A DNA stretch of 39,877 nucleotides from Candidatus Eiseniibacteriota bacterium (GTDB lineage Bacteria > Eisenbacteria > RBG-16-71-46 > CAIMUX01): contig JAKQSZ010000005.1 in assembly GCA_029569475.1 (NCBI GenBank), forward strand, positions 1-39,877. The letters are read 5' to 3'. The translations under genes were made by a program, and so were the position numbers. The notes under the pieces were generated by a model, which had not been told where the DNA came from, did not search any database, and saw nothing but the letters and a program-made list of their open reading frames with translations. The first letter of the stretch is position 1. Each line of letters opens with the position of its first letter. Below are positions 24,803-32,797 of this stretch, one piece after another.

Positions 24803-26152
24803 ATGAATCCACGAGAGCTGTTGAAGAGAATCTCCGAAGGCGAAGGGCTCCTGCAGGAGTTCAAGACCTCCCTCGAGAAGCTGGACCGCACGATGGTGGC
24901 CTTCGCCAACGCCCGCGGCGGGGTGGTCTATCTGGGGGTGAACGACGAAGGCGCGTTCTCCGGCCTGCGGATCACGAACCGCCTCAAGGCCGAGGTCCAG
25001 AGCATCGCTCGAAACACCGATCCTCCCGTGGAGATATCCACCATCGACTTGGGTGAGGCCCTGGCGGTGATCGTCAAGGAAGGGGAACAGAAACCCTACA
25101 AGTGCTCGGATGGGTTCTACCTGCGTTCCGGCGCCGCCAACCAGAAGCTGACGCGCGACGAAATCCTCGACCTGGCGGTCCGGCTGAATCGCATCCGGTT
25201 CGAGGCGCTGCAGGTGCCGGCCTTCGACTATCCGGGCGCGTTCTCCGAACCGACCTTTCGCGCCTTCGTGGAGCGAGCCGGGCTCGAGACGGCCCTCCGG
25301 GCGCTGGGCAAGACCGGACTCCTGCTTTCCCTGGGGGTCGCCGAGCAACAAGCCAGACGGATCATCTTCAACCACGCGGGCATTCTCTTCTTCGGATCCA
25401 ACCCTCAGAAGTACCTGCTGCACGCCAAGACCAGCTATGCCCGATACCAGGGGACGGACAAGCGCCACGTCGTGGACCGGATCATCGTCAACGGTCCGCT
25501 CCCGCGGCAACTGGACGAGACTCTGAACAAGCTACGGACCCACGTTCCGCTACGCTATCGGTTCACCGAAGGGGCGGGACGTCAGGAGATTCCCGCGTAT
25601 CCGCTCCGGGCGTTGGAGGAAGCGCTCATCAATGCGCTGATCCACCGTGATTACTCCGAAACGGGCGGCGAGATCATGGTCGACCACTTCGATGACCGCA
25701 TCGAGTTCACCAACCCCGGCGGCCTTCTGGGTCACCTGACGATCGAGAACCTCGAGGGAAAGTCCCGGCGGCGGAATCCCCTCCTGGCGGAGTTGTTCTA
25801 TCGCGCCGGTGAGGGAGAGAAGCTCGGCTCCGGCATCGGTCGGATGCAGGCGCTGATGTCGGAATGGAAGCTCCCTCCCCCCCGATTCGAGGTTTCGCCG
25901 GATTCCTTCTCCGTCGCGTTCCCTGGCCCGATCGGGGAGCCGCCCCGGGAAAAGCTGCTGTTGCTGGCCGACCGTCCACGGCAGTTCATGGAAGCGATGA
26001 ACCAGATCCGCTCGCCCTTCACCGCGCAGGTGTACGCGGACAGGCTCTCGGTCCATGTCCGCACGGCGCAGAAGGACCTCGGGACGCTGGTCGAACAAGG
26101 CCTGGTTGCTCGAGAAGGTCAGGGCAAGAACACGCGTTACCGGTTTCGCTGA
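24803..26152 (+). CDS. AlbA_2 (Schlafen-like) / HATPase / winged-helix ATP-binding regulator
   Basis: A protein of 449 residues of the family often annotated as putative transcriptional regulator or RecG-like ATP-binding protein. Residues about 12-125 form an AlbA_2 (divergent AAA-4) domain: LLQEFKTSLEKLDRTMVAFANARGG, then VYLGVNDEG, and FYLRSGAANQKL. Residues about 265-375 form a GHKL-type ATPase: ALEEALINALIHRDYS is the N-box, FTNPGGL the G1-like box, and GSGIGRM the G2 box. The C-terminal 65 residues look like a winged helix (VHVRTAQKDLGTLVEQGLVAREG). Such proteins bind DNA or nucleic acid and often lie in accessory or defence regions. It is the only gene on this strand nearby. The ATG has no Shine-Dalgarno. 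A precise role cannot be given. Confidence 0.85.
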   Translation: MNPRELLKRISEGEGLLQEFKTSLEKLDRTMVAFANARGGVVYLGVNDEGAFSGLRITNRLKAEVQSIARNTDPPVEISTIDLGEALAVIVKEGEQKPYKCSDGFYLRSGAANQKLTRDEILDLAVRLNRIRFEALQVPAFDYPGAFSEPTFRAFVERAGLETALRALGKTGLLLSLGVAEQQARRIIFNHAGILFFGSNPQKYLLHAKTSYARYQGTDKRHVVDRIIVNGPLPRQLDETLNKLRTHVPLRYRFTEGAGRQEIPAYPLRALEEALINALIHRDYSETGGEIMVDHFDDRIEFTNPGGLLGHLTIENLEGKSRRRNPLLAELFYRAGEGEKLGSGIGRMQALMSEWKLPPPRFEVSPDSFSVAFPGPIGEPPREKLLLLADRPRQFMEAMNQIRSPFTAQVYADRLSVHVRTAQKDLGTLVEQGLVAREGQGKNTRYRFR

Positions 26153-26186
26153 CGAAGGGAGCGAAGGGAGACGCCCGGATCTCCTT

Positions 26187-26206
26187 GCTCCTTGCAGAAA
26201 AGGAGC
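26187..26206 (+). terminator. possible terminator hairpin after the AlbA_2 gene
   Basis: GCTCCTT and AAGGAGC arms with a 6-nt loop, 34 nt after the stop. There is no U-tract, so termination is uncertain. The remaining bases to 26319 show nothing more. Confidence 0.3.
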
Positions 26207-26319
26207 GAACGGGAGAACCTTCGACAAGAGACGATTACAGCGTGTCTTCCTATCTTCCGCTTATCTGTCTTCTACATTAGATCCTAGACGGCATTATGGC
26301 CAACCCGGGATAGGGCTGA

Positions 26320-28509
26320 TCAGCGGATCACGACCCGTTCGCTCGAGCTGCGGCCGCCCGAGGTCAGGCGCCCCCAATAGACGCCCGCGGGAAGGCCGCC
26401 GCGCGCCAGCGTCATGCTCTGAGCCCCCGCCGAACGCCACTCCCGCAGAGGGGTGGCCACATGACGGCCCGCCGGATCGAAGAGCTCGAAGCTCGCCATC
26501 CCGGCTTCCTCGAGGCGGAACCGAAGCACCGAGGAACTGCCGAGAGGATGGGGCGCGATCGACTCGATCCGCGGTCCGCCGGTTCGGGCAGCGGCCAGCG
26601 GGCCATCTTCGCCGGGCCCGCCCTCGGCGATGCCGGCGGGGTCGAGGATGTCGGTCAGGGAGCGCTTCCAGACTCCGTGACCGCGGGTGCCGACCCACAG
26701 ATCATGGCCGAGCGCGGCCAGTTCGTATGGCTCATCGCCGTGGTATCCCTCGAGCAGGGAATGCCACTCCGCCCCGTCGTTGTCGCTCCAGTACAAATAG
26801 TCATCCAAAGCGGTGGCGGCGACGATGAGGCCGGGGACCTCGCAGAGCTTGGAGACGAAGTGATCGTCCAGGCCAGCCGGCACCCAGGTTTCGCCTTGCA
26901 GCCGGTGCACACCTTCCCCGTGACTGCCCATGTACAAGGCGCCCCCCAGAGAAAGAAGGGTGTTGACTGAGCGCTCGTTGCCGGTCAGCCCGCCGTTGAT
27001 CGAAGTCCAGGTCGCGCCCCGGTCCGTGGAACGCGCCACGCCCTGACCGGCAAAGGCCGCCCAGACCGCGCCGCCATGATCGACGAAGGCCGTGGCATAC
27101 GGCGGGGCGCCGTTGACCTGGGACCAGGATGCTCCCTGGTCGGTTGAGCGGAAGATCCCTTCCCACGCCCCGGCCAGCATGACGTTTCCCTCGGCCCAGA
27201 GGGAGAAGAGGATCGCGTTGGTGGGAATGCCGGTCGAGGTATAGGTCCAGTTCGCGCCGTCATCGGTCGACTTGAACACGCCCCGGGGAAAAGCGACCGA
27301 CATCGCGGCGTAGAGGACATCCTCATGCTCGAGCAGCGCTTCGGCCGTGCCGACTTCCGGGAGCCCCGTCCCCATCGTCCAGTCTCCGCCTTCGTCAGTG
27401 GTTTTCCAGACGCCACGGCCCAGGCCTCCATTGGTCTGCAGGCCGACCAGCACGCGATCCGAAGAGGCGAGCAGGGATCCGACTCCACGGATCGCGCTGG
27501 TGCCCTGCCCCCGGTAGCTCCAGGTGTCTCCGAAATCGGTGGATGCATAGAGACCCTGGTTGAACCCCGCGTGCAGGCGGCCTCCCGCGGCGGTCAGCAC
27601 GGTGGTCTGGCCGTCCGCCGGCAGTCCCTGGGAGACCAGCGTCCAGTTCACTCCCTGGTTGGTGGAGCGATAGACTCCGGAGGCCGAGCCGATCCAGCGG
27701 ATGCCGGTGAAGAGAACGCCTCCCAGGTCGATGACCTCGCAGTACTCCACGCTCGGACCGGAGGGCAGATCTCCGCTGATCCGGCTCCAGGAGACGCCCT
27801 GGTTGGTCGACCGATACAGGCCCGACTGGCTCGGCGCCCCGGGCACCGCCACCGCCGCCAGCACCGCCGCCCCGGAAAGGCCGAGCGCGTCGACGTTGGC
27901 GTTGCTGGGCAGGCCGCTGTTCGCGGGCGCCCAGGTGAGGCCGCCGTTCGTTGACCGCAGCGCTCCCGCGCCCGCGCTGCCCAGGAGGAACGTGTTGTCC
28001 ACCGCCAGCAGCGCCCGCGTTTCCAGCGTCGGCGCGCCCGGAACCGGGGCCCAGCTGATGCCGTGGTCGGAGGAGCGGTAGATCACGCGGTCCCCGAAGA
28101 AGCCGGTGCCGAAGATGATGGTGGATCCGATGGCGGCCATGTCTCCCCCGGCGCCCGGGATCCCGTTCACCGGGGTCCAACTCTGGCCGGCATCGGCGGA
28201 GCGGTAGACTCCCGACAGGTAGGTCGAGAGGAAGAAGACGCCGTCGTGGGCATAGACCAGAAGAACCCCGCCGTTGGGCAACCCGCCATTGCTCCAGGTC
28301 GCTCCGCCGTCGGTGGAGCGAAAGATGTCGCCGGAGTCGGCTTCGCCCGTGCCCAGCACCAGCACCCCGCCGGCCTCGGCCAGCCCCATCACAACCGGCG
28401 GCTCCGGCCCGTTGACGTGGATCCAACTGGATGCCGAGGCAGGCACGACCGTTCCGCCCCAGGTGAGACAAAACGAGAGACCAACAAAGAGGAGGATCGA
28501 CGTTCTCAA
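26320..28509 (-). CDS. secreted Asp-box (BNR/sortilin-like) propeller protein with FlgD-like tail
   Basis: 729 residues. TTG at 28509 with GGGAG 5 nt upstream gives MRTSILLFVGLSFCL and a signal peptide ending near ASA-SSW. The body contains about twelve Asp-box turns of the S-x-D/N-x-G-x-x-W type (STDGGATW, SADAGQSW, SSDHGISW, STNQGVSW, STDRGATW). This indicates one or two beta-propellers like those of sialidases and sortilins, but sialidase catalytic residues were not identified. Residues about 645-729 (IAPHPLGSSSVLRFRLEEAG...GVYWGRLTSGGRSSSERVVIR) are a FlgD-like / type A sorting-like domain. Probably displayed on or released from the cell surface. It is a monocistron with a repeat-rich upstream region. 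Confidence 0.85.
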   Translation of the reverse strand: MRTSILLFVGLSFCLTWGGTVVPASASSWIHVNGPEPPVVMGLAEAGGVLVLGTGEADSGDIFRSTDGGATWSNGGLPNGGVLLVYAHDGVFFLSTYLSGVYRSADAGQSWTPVNGIPGAGGDMAAIGSTIIFGTGFFGDRVIYRSSDHGISWAPVPGAPTLETRALLAVDNTFLLGSAGAGALRSTNGGLTWAPANSGLPSNANVDALGLSGAAVLAAVAVPGAPSQSGLYRSTNQGVSWSRISGDLPSGPSVEYCEVIDLGGVLFTGIRWIGSASGVYRSTNQGVNWTLVSQGLPADGQTTVLTAAGGRLHAGFNQGLYASTDFGDTWSYRGQGTSAIRGVGSLLASSDRVLVGLQTNGGLGRGVWKTTDEGGDWTMGTGLPEVGTAEALLEHEDVLYAAMSVAFPRGVFKSTDDGANWTYTSTGIPTNAILFSLWAEGNVMLAGAWEGIFRSTDQGASWSQVNGAPPYATAFVDHGGAVWAAFAGQGVARSTDRGATWTSINGGLTGNERSVNTLLSLGGALYMGSHGEGVHRLQGETWVPAGLDDHFVSKLCEVPGLIVAATALDDYLYWSDNDGAEWHSLLEGYHGDEPYELAALGHDLWVGTRGHGVWKRSLTDILDPAGIAEGGPGEDGPLAAARTGGPRIESIAPHPLGSSSVLRFRLEEAGMASFELFDPAGRHVATPLREWRSAGAQSMTLARGGLPAGVYWGRLTSGGRSSSERVVIR

Positions 28510-28569
28510 GGCGACTCCCTTCTCAACCCCAACGCTACGGACGCCGGATCCGGCGCGGGTTCCGACTCC

Positions 28570-28609
28570 ATTCTGGTGTGGTGGTCGCGATTCTGGTGGG
28601 GTAGTCGCG
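28570..28609. repeat. 20-bp tandem direct repeat upstream of the propeller gene
   Basis: Two adjacent units (28570-28589 and 28590-28609) both start ATTCTGGTG and end GTCGCG, differing at about three positions. They lie 60-100 bp upstream of the propeller gene start on the minus strand and may be a regulator site. Confidence 0.7.
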
Positions 28610-28734
28610 CGACTTGCCGGTTACGGACGATGGATGGAACGGGAATCTGTAGTCGAGGCGGATTTCATTGCGTCGCACACCGACATCGCTTCGCGTCCAG
28701 GAGGAGGGAGGCAAGCGGACGGAGGAAGGGAACC

Positions 28735-28810
28735 GGAACAAGGAACAAGGTGTCTGCTCCATTTCGCTCCGCCGCGTCGCAGATGCCCAGACTTCCTTGT
28801 TCCTTGCTCC
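28735..28810. repeat. long inverted repeat (AAGGAACAAGG-type)
   Basis: GGAACAAGGAACAAGG (28735-28750) pairs with CCTTGTTCCTTGCTCC (28795-28810) at 15 of 16 positions. Inside it, GTCTG pairs with CAGAC. The loop is about 34-44 nt. It forms a stable hairpin in either transcript. Confidence 0.75.
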
Positions 28811-28894
28811 ATTAGTTCCTCGTACCGCCTGCTCTTTCTTCTTTCCATCGCCGATGGCACCGCTCGACCAGGTTACGGTGGGAGAGGTGCAGCG

Positions 28895-29031
28895 CTACCG
28901 GATGACGATCCAGCGCGCCGTCCTCGTTCCAGCGGCCGTCTCCAAGCGCACCCAGTGCTCCGACCAGTAGAGGGTGTAGTCGACCGGCGAGAGGAAAGGA
29001 GCGTGCAAGTGAGGTTGGCCGATTCTCGCCT
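28895..29031 (-). pseudogene. possible C-terminal remnant of a secreted protein
   Basis: Reading the minus strand directly after the GT4 stop, one frame gives the protein-like tail SPVDYTLYWSEHWVRLE and ends WIVIR. It has no start of its own; upstream the frame only shadows the GT4 gene. It may be the end of a truncated gene or chance coding-like sequence. Confidence 0.25.
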
Positions 29032-30501
29032 TCAGCGGATTTCGCGGCACAGGCCATCGAGGACACGCGCCAGGTCGGCCGTGAGTTGCCGCCGTTCCAC
29101 CGCCGCCAGATCGGCCGAGGAGCCGCGCTCCGCGCCTGGTGCGACGCTTTCCGAGGCGTCGGCGCGCTGAAGCACGGCGTCGATCCCGGCGGCGACTTCC
29201 GCGGGATCCGCGCCGCTCATCGTGACGCCGGCGTGGCGCGAGCGGACGAAGCGGTCGGCCGCGCCTCCGGAAGGCACGAGGGCGAGGATCGGCCGGCCCG
29301 ACCGCAGGTACTCGAAGACCTTGCCCGGAAGGATCAGGGCGCCTCGCTCGCTGTTCTGTTCCAGAAGAAGCAACGCCCGGCAACGCAGGAGCGCCGCAAC
29401 CGACTCCAGGTGCGTGCGCGGCGGCTCGAAGCGCACGAAGTCCTCGAGCGAGTTCTGCCGCACCGCTGCACGATCTCGATCGTAGTGCGCTCCCAGGAAG
29501 ACCGTCGAGGCGCGGTGCGCCTGGCCGGGATTGCGGTCGATCCAGAGCCGCAGACCGCGTAGAAAGGGCGTGATCGGACGTTCGGGGTTGAGCTGCCCGG
29601 CGTGCAGGATCCCGGCGCGCAGATGCGCGGGGCAGGAGGCATCCCCGGGTGCGGGCTGTGTCTCCAGCCAGGTTGTTGCCTTGGTGAAGTCCTCCTCATC
29701 GTAACCGTTCATGATGACCACGATCTTCCCCGGAGCATCGAGGCGATGAAGCCGGCGGAAGTCCTCGGCGGTCTCCTCGTTCGTCACCACGACGCGGTCG
29801 GCCTGCCGCAAACACGCGGCCTCCATTGCCCGATGAAGCCGGAGGTGGAGCGGCGTCGGCGGAGCAAAGGACAGGCGGCGGGTCCACGGATCACGAAAGT
29901 CCGCGACCCAGGGGATCCCGAATCTTCGACGAAGGCTGTGTCCGATCAGGTGCGTGCTGTCGGGCGACGAGGTCGTGAGGATCGCGTCATAGGAGCCCGC
30001 GCGCAGCTCGGCCGCCGCCAGCCGCCAGGCCGGCAGAGCCCAGCCCAGATATGGATCCGGCACGAGGAGCGCGCCGGAGAGGCTCCGCAACATCCGGATC
30101 CGCGCGGTGGACCGTTGCCCTCCGGCAGAAGCTTCTGGAGATATCGGGGCCGAGGGCGACGGCGCCACGTGCGGTGTCGGGATCGAGTGCGGACCACCTT
30201 CCGCGGCAGCGCCCGGGTCTCCTCGCAAGCGCGGGGGCCGACCATGGACGAGCGCACCGCCGAGGAAACGGGCGCGCCGGATGCGGGTGCGGGGAACCAG
30301 TTCCGCAAGGAGCGCCGCGTCCTCCATCCAGTAACGGGCCCGGGCGGTGATCACGGTCGGTTCCCAGCCGTGCTCTGGGAGATAGCGCACGAACTTCAGC
30401 GAGCGCTGCACCCCCGCGCCGCCGATCGGAGGAAAGAAATAGGCGATGTAGAGGAGCTTCTTCAATCGGTGTGAAAGAGTTCCCTCAATCGCAGCCGGCA
30501 T
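29032..30501 (-). CDS. glycosyltransferase family 4-like protein
   Basis: 489 residues, GT-B fold. The N-terminal domain starts LLYIAYFFPPIGGAGVQRSLKFVRYLPEHGW, the usual GT4 opening. Middle motifs are ILTTSSPDSTHLIGHSLRRRFGIPWVADFRDPW, ADRVVVTNEETAEDF and VVIMNGYDEEDF. The C-terminal domain has ILHAGQLNPERP and GKVFEYLRSGRPILALVPSGG, where the GKVFEYL glutamate corresponds to the nucleotide-sugar-binding EX7E region. The donor sugar is unknown. A Pro/Ser/Arg-rich insert lies around 90-135. It is last in the glycan operon; its ATG overlaps the propeller gene by 17 nt. Probably builds a surface polysaccharide. Confidence 0.87.
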   Translation of the reverse strand: MPAAIEGTLSHRLKKLLYIAYFFPPIGGAGVQRSLKFVRYLPEHGWEPTVITARARYWMEDAALLAELVPRTRIRRARFLGGALVHGRPPRLRGDPGAAAEGGPHSIPTPHVAPSPSAPISPEASAGGQRSTARIRMLRSLSGALLVPDPYLGWALPAWRLAAAELRAGSYDAILTTSSPDSTHLIGHSLRRRFGIPWVADFRDPWTRRLSFAPPTPLHLRLHRAMEAACLRQADRVVVTNEETAEDFRRLHRLDAPGKIVVIMNGYDEEDFTKATTWLETQPAPGDASCPAHLRAGILHAGQLNPERPITPFLRGLRLWIDRNPGQAHRASTVFLGAHYDRDRAAVRQNSLEDFVRFEPPRTHLESVAALLRCRALLLLEQNSERGALILPGKVFEYLRSGRPILALVPSGGAADRFVRSRHAGVTMSGADPAEVAAGIDAVLQRADASESVAPGAERGSSADLAAVERRQLTADLARVLDGLCREIR

Positions 30502-32797
30502 CCACCACCGCGACGCCGATCGAGTGCTCGCCCGTCGGCGTCAGGGCGCGGATGATGTAGAGTCCGGGAGCTGCCGGTTCGCCGCCCCCTTCGCCATCGC
30601 GCGATCCGATACGCCCGTTCCAGACCGCTTGCCCGGGCTCACGGTCCGCGAATCGACCCACCACGCGACCGGTCAGATCCACGATCACGCCACCGGCCCT
30701 TCCGCCGGTCGCGGTCAGGGCGATCGACCGGTGCAGCGAGCAGCCGCTGCGGAAGGGATTCGGGTAGGCGCCCGCCTGGCCGGCCTCGCTGGCGGCGGAC
30801 ACCTCCTGGGGAAGAAAGCTGGCCAGACCGCGCTCGGTCGCGATCCAGAGCCGGCGGCCGTCGGGATCGAGCGCCAGATCCTCGATGGTGACGTTGGGCA
30901 GGTAGTCCCGGGCGAAGGTCTCGTAGTTGTAGCCGCCGAGATCCCGCACCGTCATGCGGGTGAGGCCGCCGCTCCGCGTTCCCACCCAGGCCGCGCCATC
31001 GGCCACCGGCAGCAGCGCGGTCACGTTCGACTGCGGGATCCGGCTGGCAGCCGCGGTGATGTTGGTGAAGCGGCTGCCGTCGAAAATCGAGATCCCCTCG
31101 GTTGTGCCGATCCACAGTTTGCCGTCGGAGGCCATCGCCATCTCGGTGACCTGGTCGTTGAGCAGCGAGTTGGACTCCGGGTCGTGGGTGAAGTGGGTCC
31201 AGGAGTCGTCGGCCGTCTGGGGGGTCTGGTCGGATCCCAGATCCCAGCGGCTCAGCCCCTGGTTCTTGTAGCCAATCCACAGGAGTCGCCCGCTGACCAC
31301 CACCGCCTGGATCTGGTTCTCCCGGAGCTGCGGCTCGGAGACCTTGTCGAAACTGATCGAGCTGCCGTCAGCCGGGTCGATCCGGTAGAGGCCGCGCCCC
31401 GCGTCCTCGTCGCGGTTCTGCGTCCCCACCCAGATCCTCCCCCGCGCGTCGGTGTCCATGGTCAAGGCACCGAGGGCATCCCAGGCCTCGAAGATCTCTC
31501 CGTTCTCCGAGACTCGCTCCATCGTGCAGACCTGGGCGTTGTCGGCGGTGCAGCAGCAGTGCCCGAGCCAGATCTGGTCGCCCACCGGAAGGATATCGAA
31601 AGTCCACTGCGCCGAGCGTCCCTCCTCGCCGCCCCGGAAGACCGTCCACGCCCCCTGGAAGAAACGGGTCAGGATGGGGCGCGCCCCCGACTCGGCGGCC
31701 GACAGCCAAAGAGCGCCTTCGGCGTCGAAGGCGAGGCTGCGATAGTGCTGGCGCACGTCGGGGCCGGCCAGCTTGTGTTGCACCCACGAGCCGCCCAGAT
31801 ACTCCCAGATTCCGTCAAGGTCCCCCCGATCCCGATCCACCGTGCCCGCCAGCAGACGTCCCGACGCCGTGCGGGCGACGGAGGTCGCCCAGGACAGGGG
31901 GGGCCCGACGCGCGACCAGAGGCCGTCTTGATGGCGGTAGACTCCTCCCTGGCCGCTGTTGGCCACATAGCCGGCGGCCCAGAGGGTGTCTCCCTGGCTC
32001 CACAGACCGCGGCAGCGGAATGCCACCGGTATCACATCTCCCGCCTCGTAGGCCGCTTCCCAACTGGCGCCGTTCCATGCCCAGATGCGTCCGTCGGAGC
32101 CCGCGCCATAGACCCGGTCGGCTCGGGCCAGCAGGTCCAGGCCGATGCCGCCGAGCCCCGTCGAGTGATCACGGAATCCGGCAGGCTCGCCGCCTCGCGC
32201 CGGATAACGCACGGTTGCTCCCCGGTCGGTGGCCAGCCAGAGGCTATCGCCGGCAAACATCAGATCGCGCACGTTGTGGCTGGGCAGGGCGCAGAGGTCC
32301 ACGTTGGCGTAGCAGGTCTCCCGCAGGTTGCCGGAGACGAAGAAGGCGAATCCTTCGGTGGTGCCGACCAGCAATGTCTCGGACTCGGCCGGGCCGTGGA
32401 TGCGCAACCGCCGGATCCTGTCACCGGGGATCGCCTCCAGGAGTGAGGTGAAGGGTTCCCATCGGCCTGCGTCGTAGTCGAAGATCGAGATGCCCGAGTT
32501 GGGCGTGCCGCACCAGACCTTGCCCGACGCGTCCACCGCCACGGTCTGCACCGAATCGCTGAGCAGCCCTCGTACCGCATGGTTCCACTGCTGCATCTGG
32601 CCATCGGGCAGCAGGCGGACGAGCCCCCCGTCGGTAGCGGCCCAGACGTGTTCACCGTCCACCGCCAGTTCCTGGATCTGGTTGCCGTTGAGGTAGGTGG
32701 TCCAGCTGCCGGTAGTCTGCGCCGGCGAGCGGCCGGCCAGGACGAGCAAGGCCCATCCGGCGGCCATGGCAATTCGATGAAGGGCCGTGAGGTTCAA
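30485..32797 (-). CDS. secreted ligand-type (two-component-regulator-like) propeller protein with FlgD-like tail
   Basis: 770 residues from TTG 32797, chosen because it overlaps the upstream stop (TTGA) and has GGAGG 6 nt before it. The signal peptide is MAAGWALLVLAGRSPAQ-like. The body holds many repeats of the Reg_prop type: VWAATDGGLVRL, VWCGTPNSGISIFD, LWLATDRGATVRY, IWVGTQNRDEDAG, LWIGYKNQGLSRW, LWIGTTEGISIFDG and LWIATERGLASFL, forming one or two seven-bladed propellers. No kinase or DNA-binding domain follows. Instead there is a FlgD-like domain (AYPNPFRSGCSL...GVIVDLTGRVVGRF...PGLYIIRALTPTGEHSIGVAVV). A CCC cluster near residue 445 is unusual. It is embedded in a glycosyltransferase operon by 4-nt and 17-nt overlaps, suggesting linked surface function. 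Confidence 0.85.
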   Translation of the reverse strand: MNLTALHRIAMAAGWALLVLAGRSPAQTTGSWTTYLNGNQIQELAVDGEHVWAATDGGLVRLLPDGQMQQWNHAVRGLLSDSVQTVAVDASGKVWCGTPNSGISIFDYDAGRWEPFTSLLEAIPGDRIRRLRIHGPAESETLLVGTTEGFAFFVSGNLRETCYANVDLCALPSHNVRDLMFAGDSLWLATDRGATVRYPARGGEPAGFRDHSTGLGGIGLDLLARADRVYGAGSDGRIWAWNGASWEAAYEAGDVIPVAFRCRGLWSQGDTLWAAGYVANSGQGGVYRHQDGLWSRVGPPLSWATSVARTASGRLLAGTVDRDRGDLDGIWEYLGGSWVQHKLAGPDVRQHYRSLAFDAEGALWLSAAESGARPILTRFFQGAWTVFRGGEEGRSAQWTFDILPVGDQIWLGHCCCTADNAQVCTMERVSENGEIFEAWDALGALTMDTDARGRIWVGTQNRDEDAGRGLYRIDPADGSSISFDKVSEPQLRENQIQAVVVSGRLLWIGYKNQGLSRWDLGSDQTPQTADDSWTHFTHDPESNSLLNDQVTEMAMASDGKLWIGTTEGISIFDGSRFTNITAAASRIPQSNVTALLPVADGAAWVGTRSGGLTRMTVRDLGGYNYETFARDYLPNVTIEDLALDPDGRRLWIATERGLASFLPQEVSAASEAGQAGAYPNPFRSGCSLHRSIALTATGGRAGGVIVDLTGRVVGRFADREPGQAVWNGRIGSRDGEGGGEPAAPGLYIIRALTPTGEHSIGVAVVDAGCD

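Larger units (their letters stand above)
28510..29031. other. 522-bp spacer with repeats, a long hairpin and a possible gene remnant
   Basis: It separates the propeller gene from the end of the glycan operon. I see a 20-bp tandem repeat (28570-28609), a 16-bp inverted repeat with extra inner pairing (28735-28810), and an in-frame protein-like tail at 28895-29031. No complete gene is evident. Confidence 0.5.

Noticed and set aside
30524..32446. Plus-strand 640-codon frame opposite the propeller gene, and 33370-35010 opposite the GT2 fusion
   Set aside because: Antisense shadows with no recognisable protein features.
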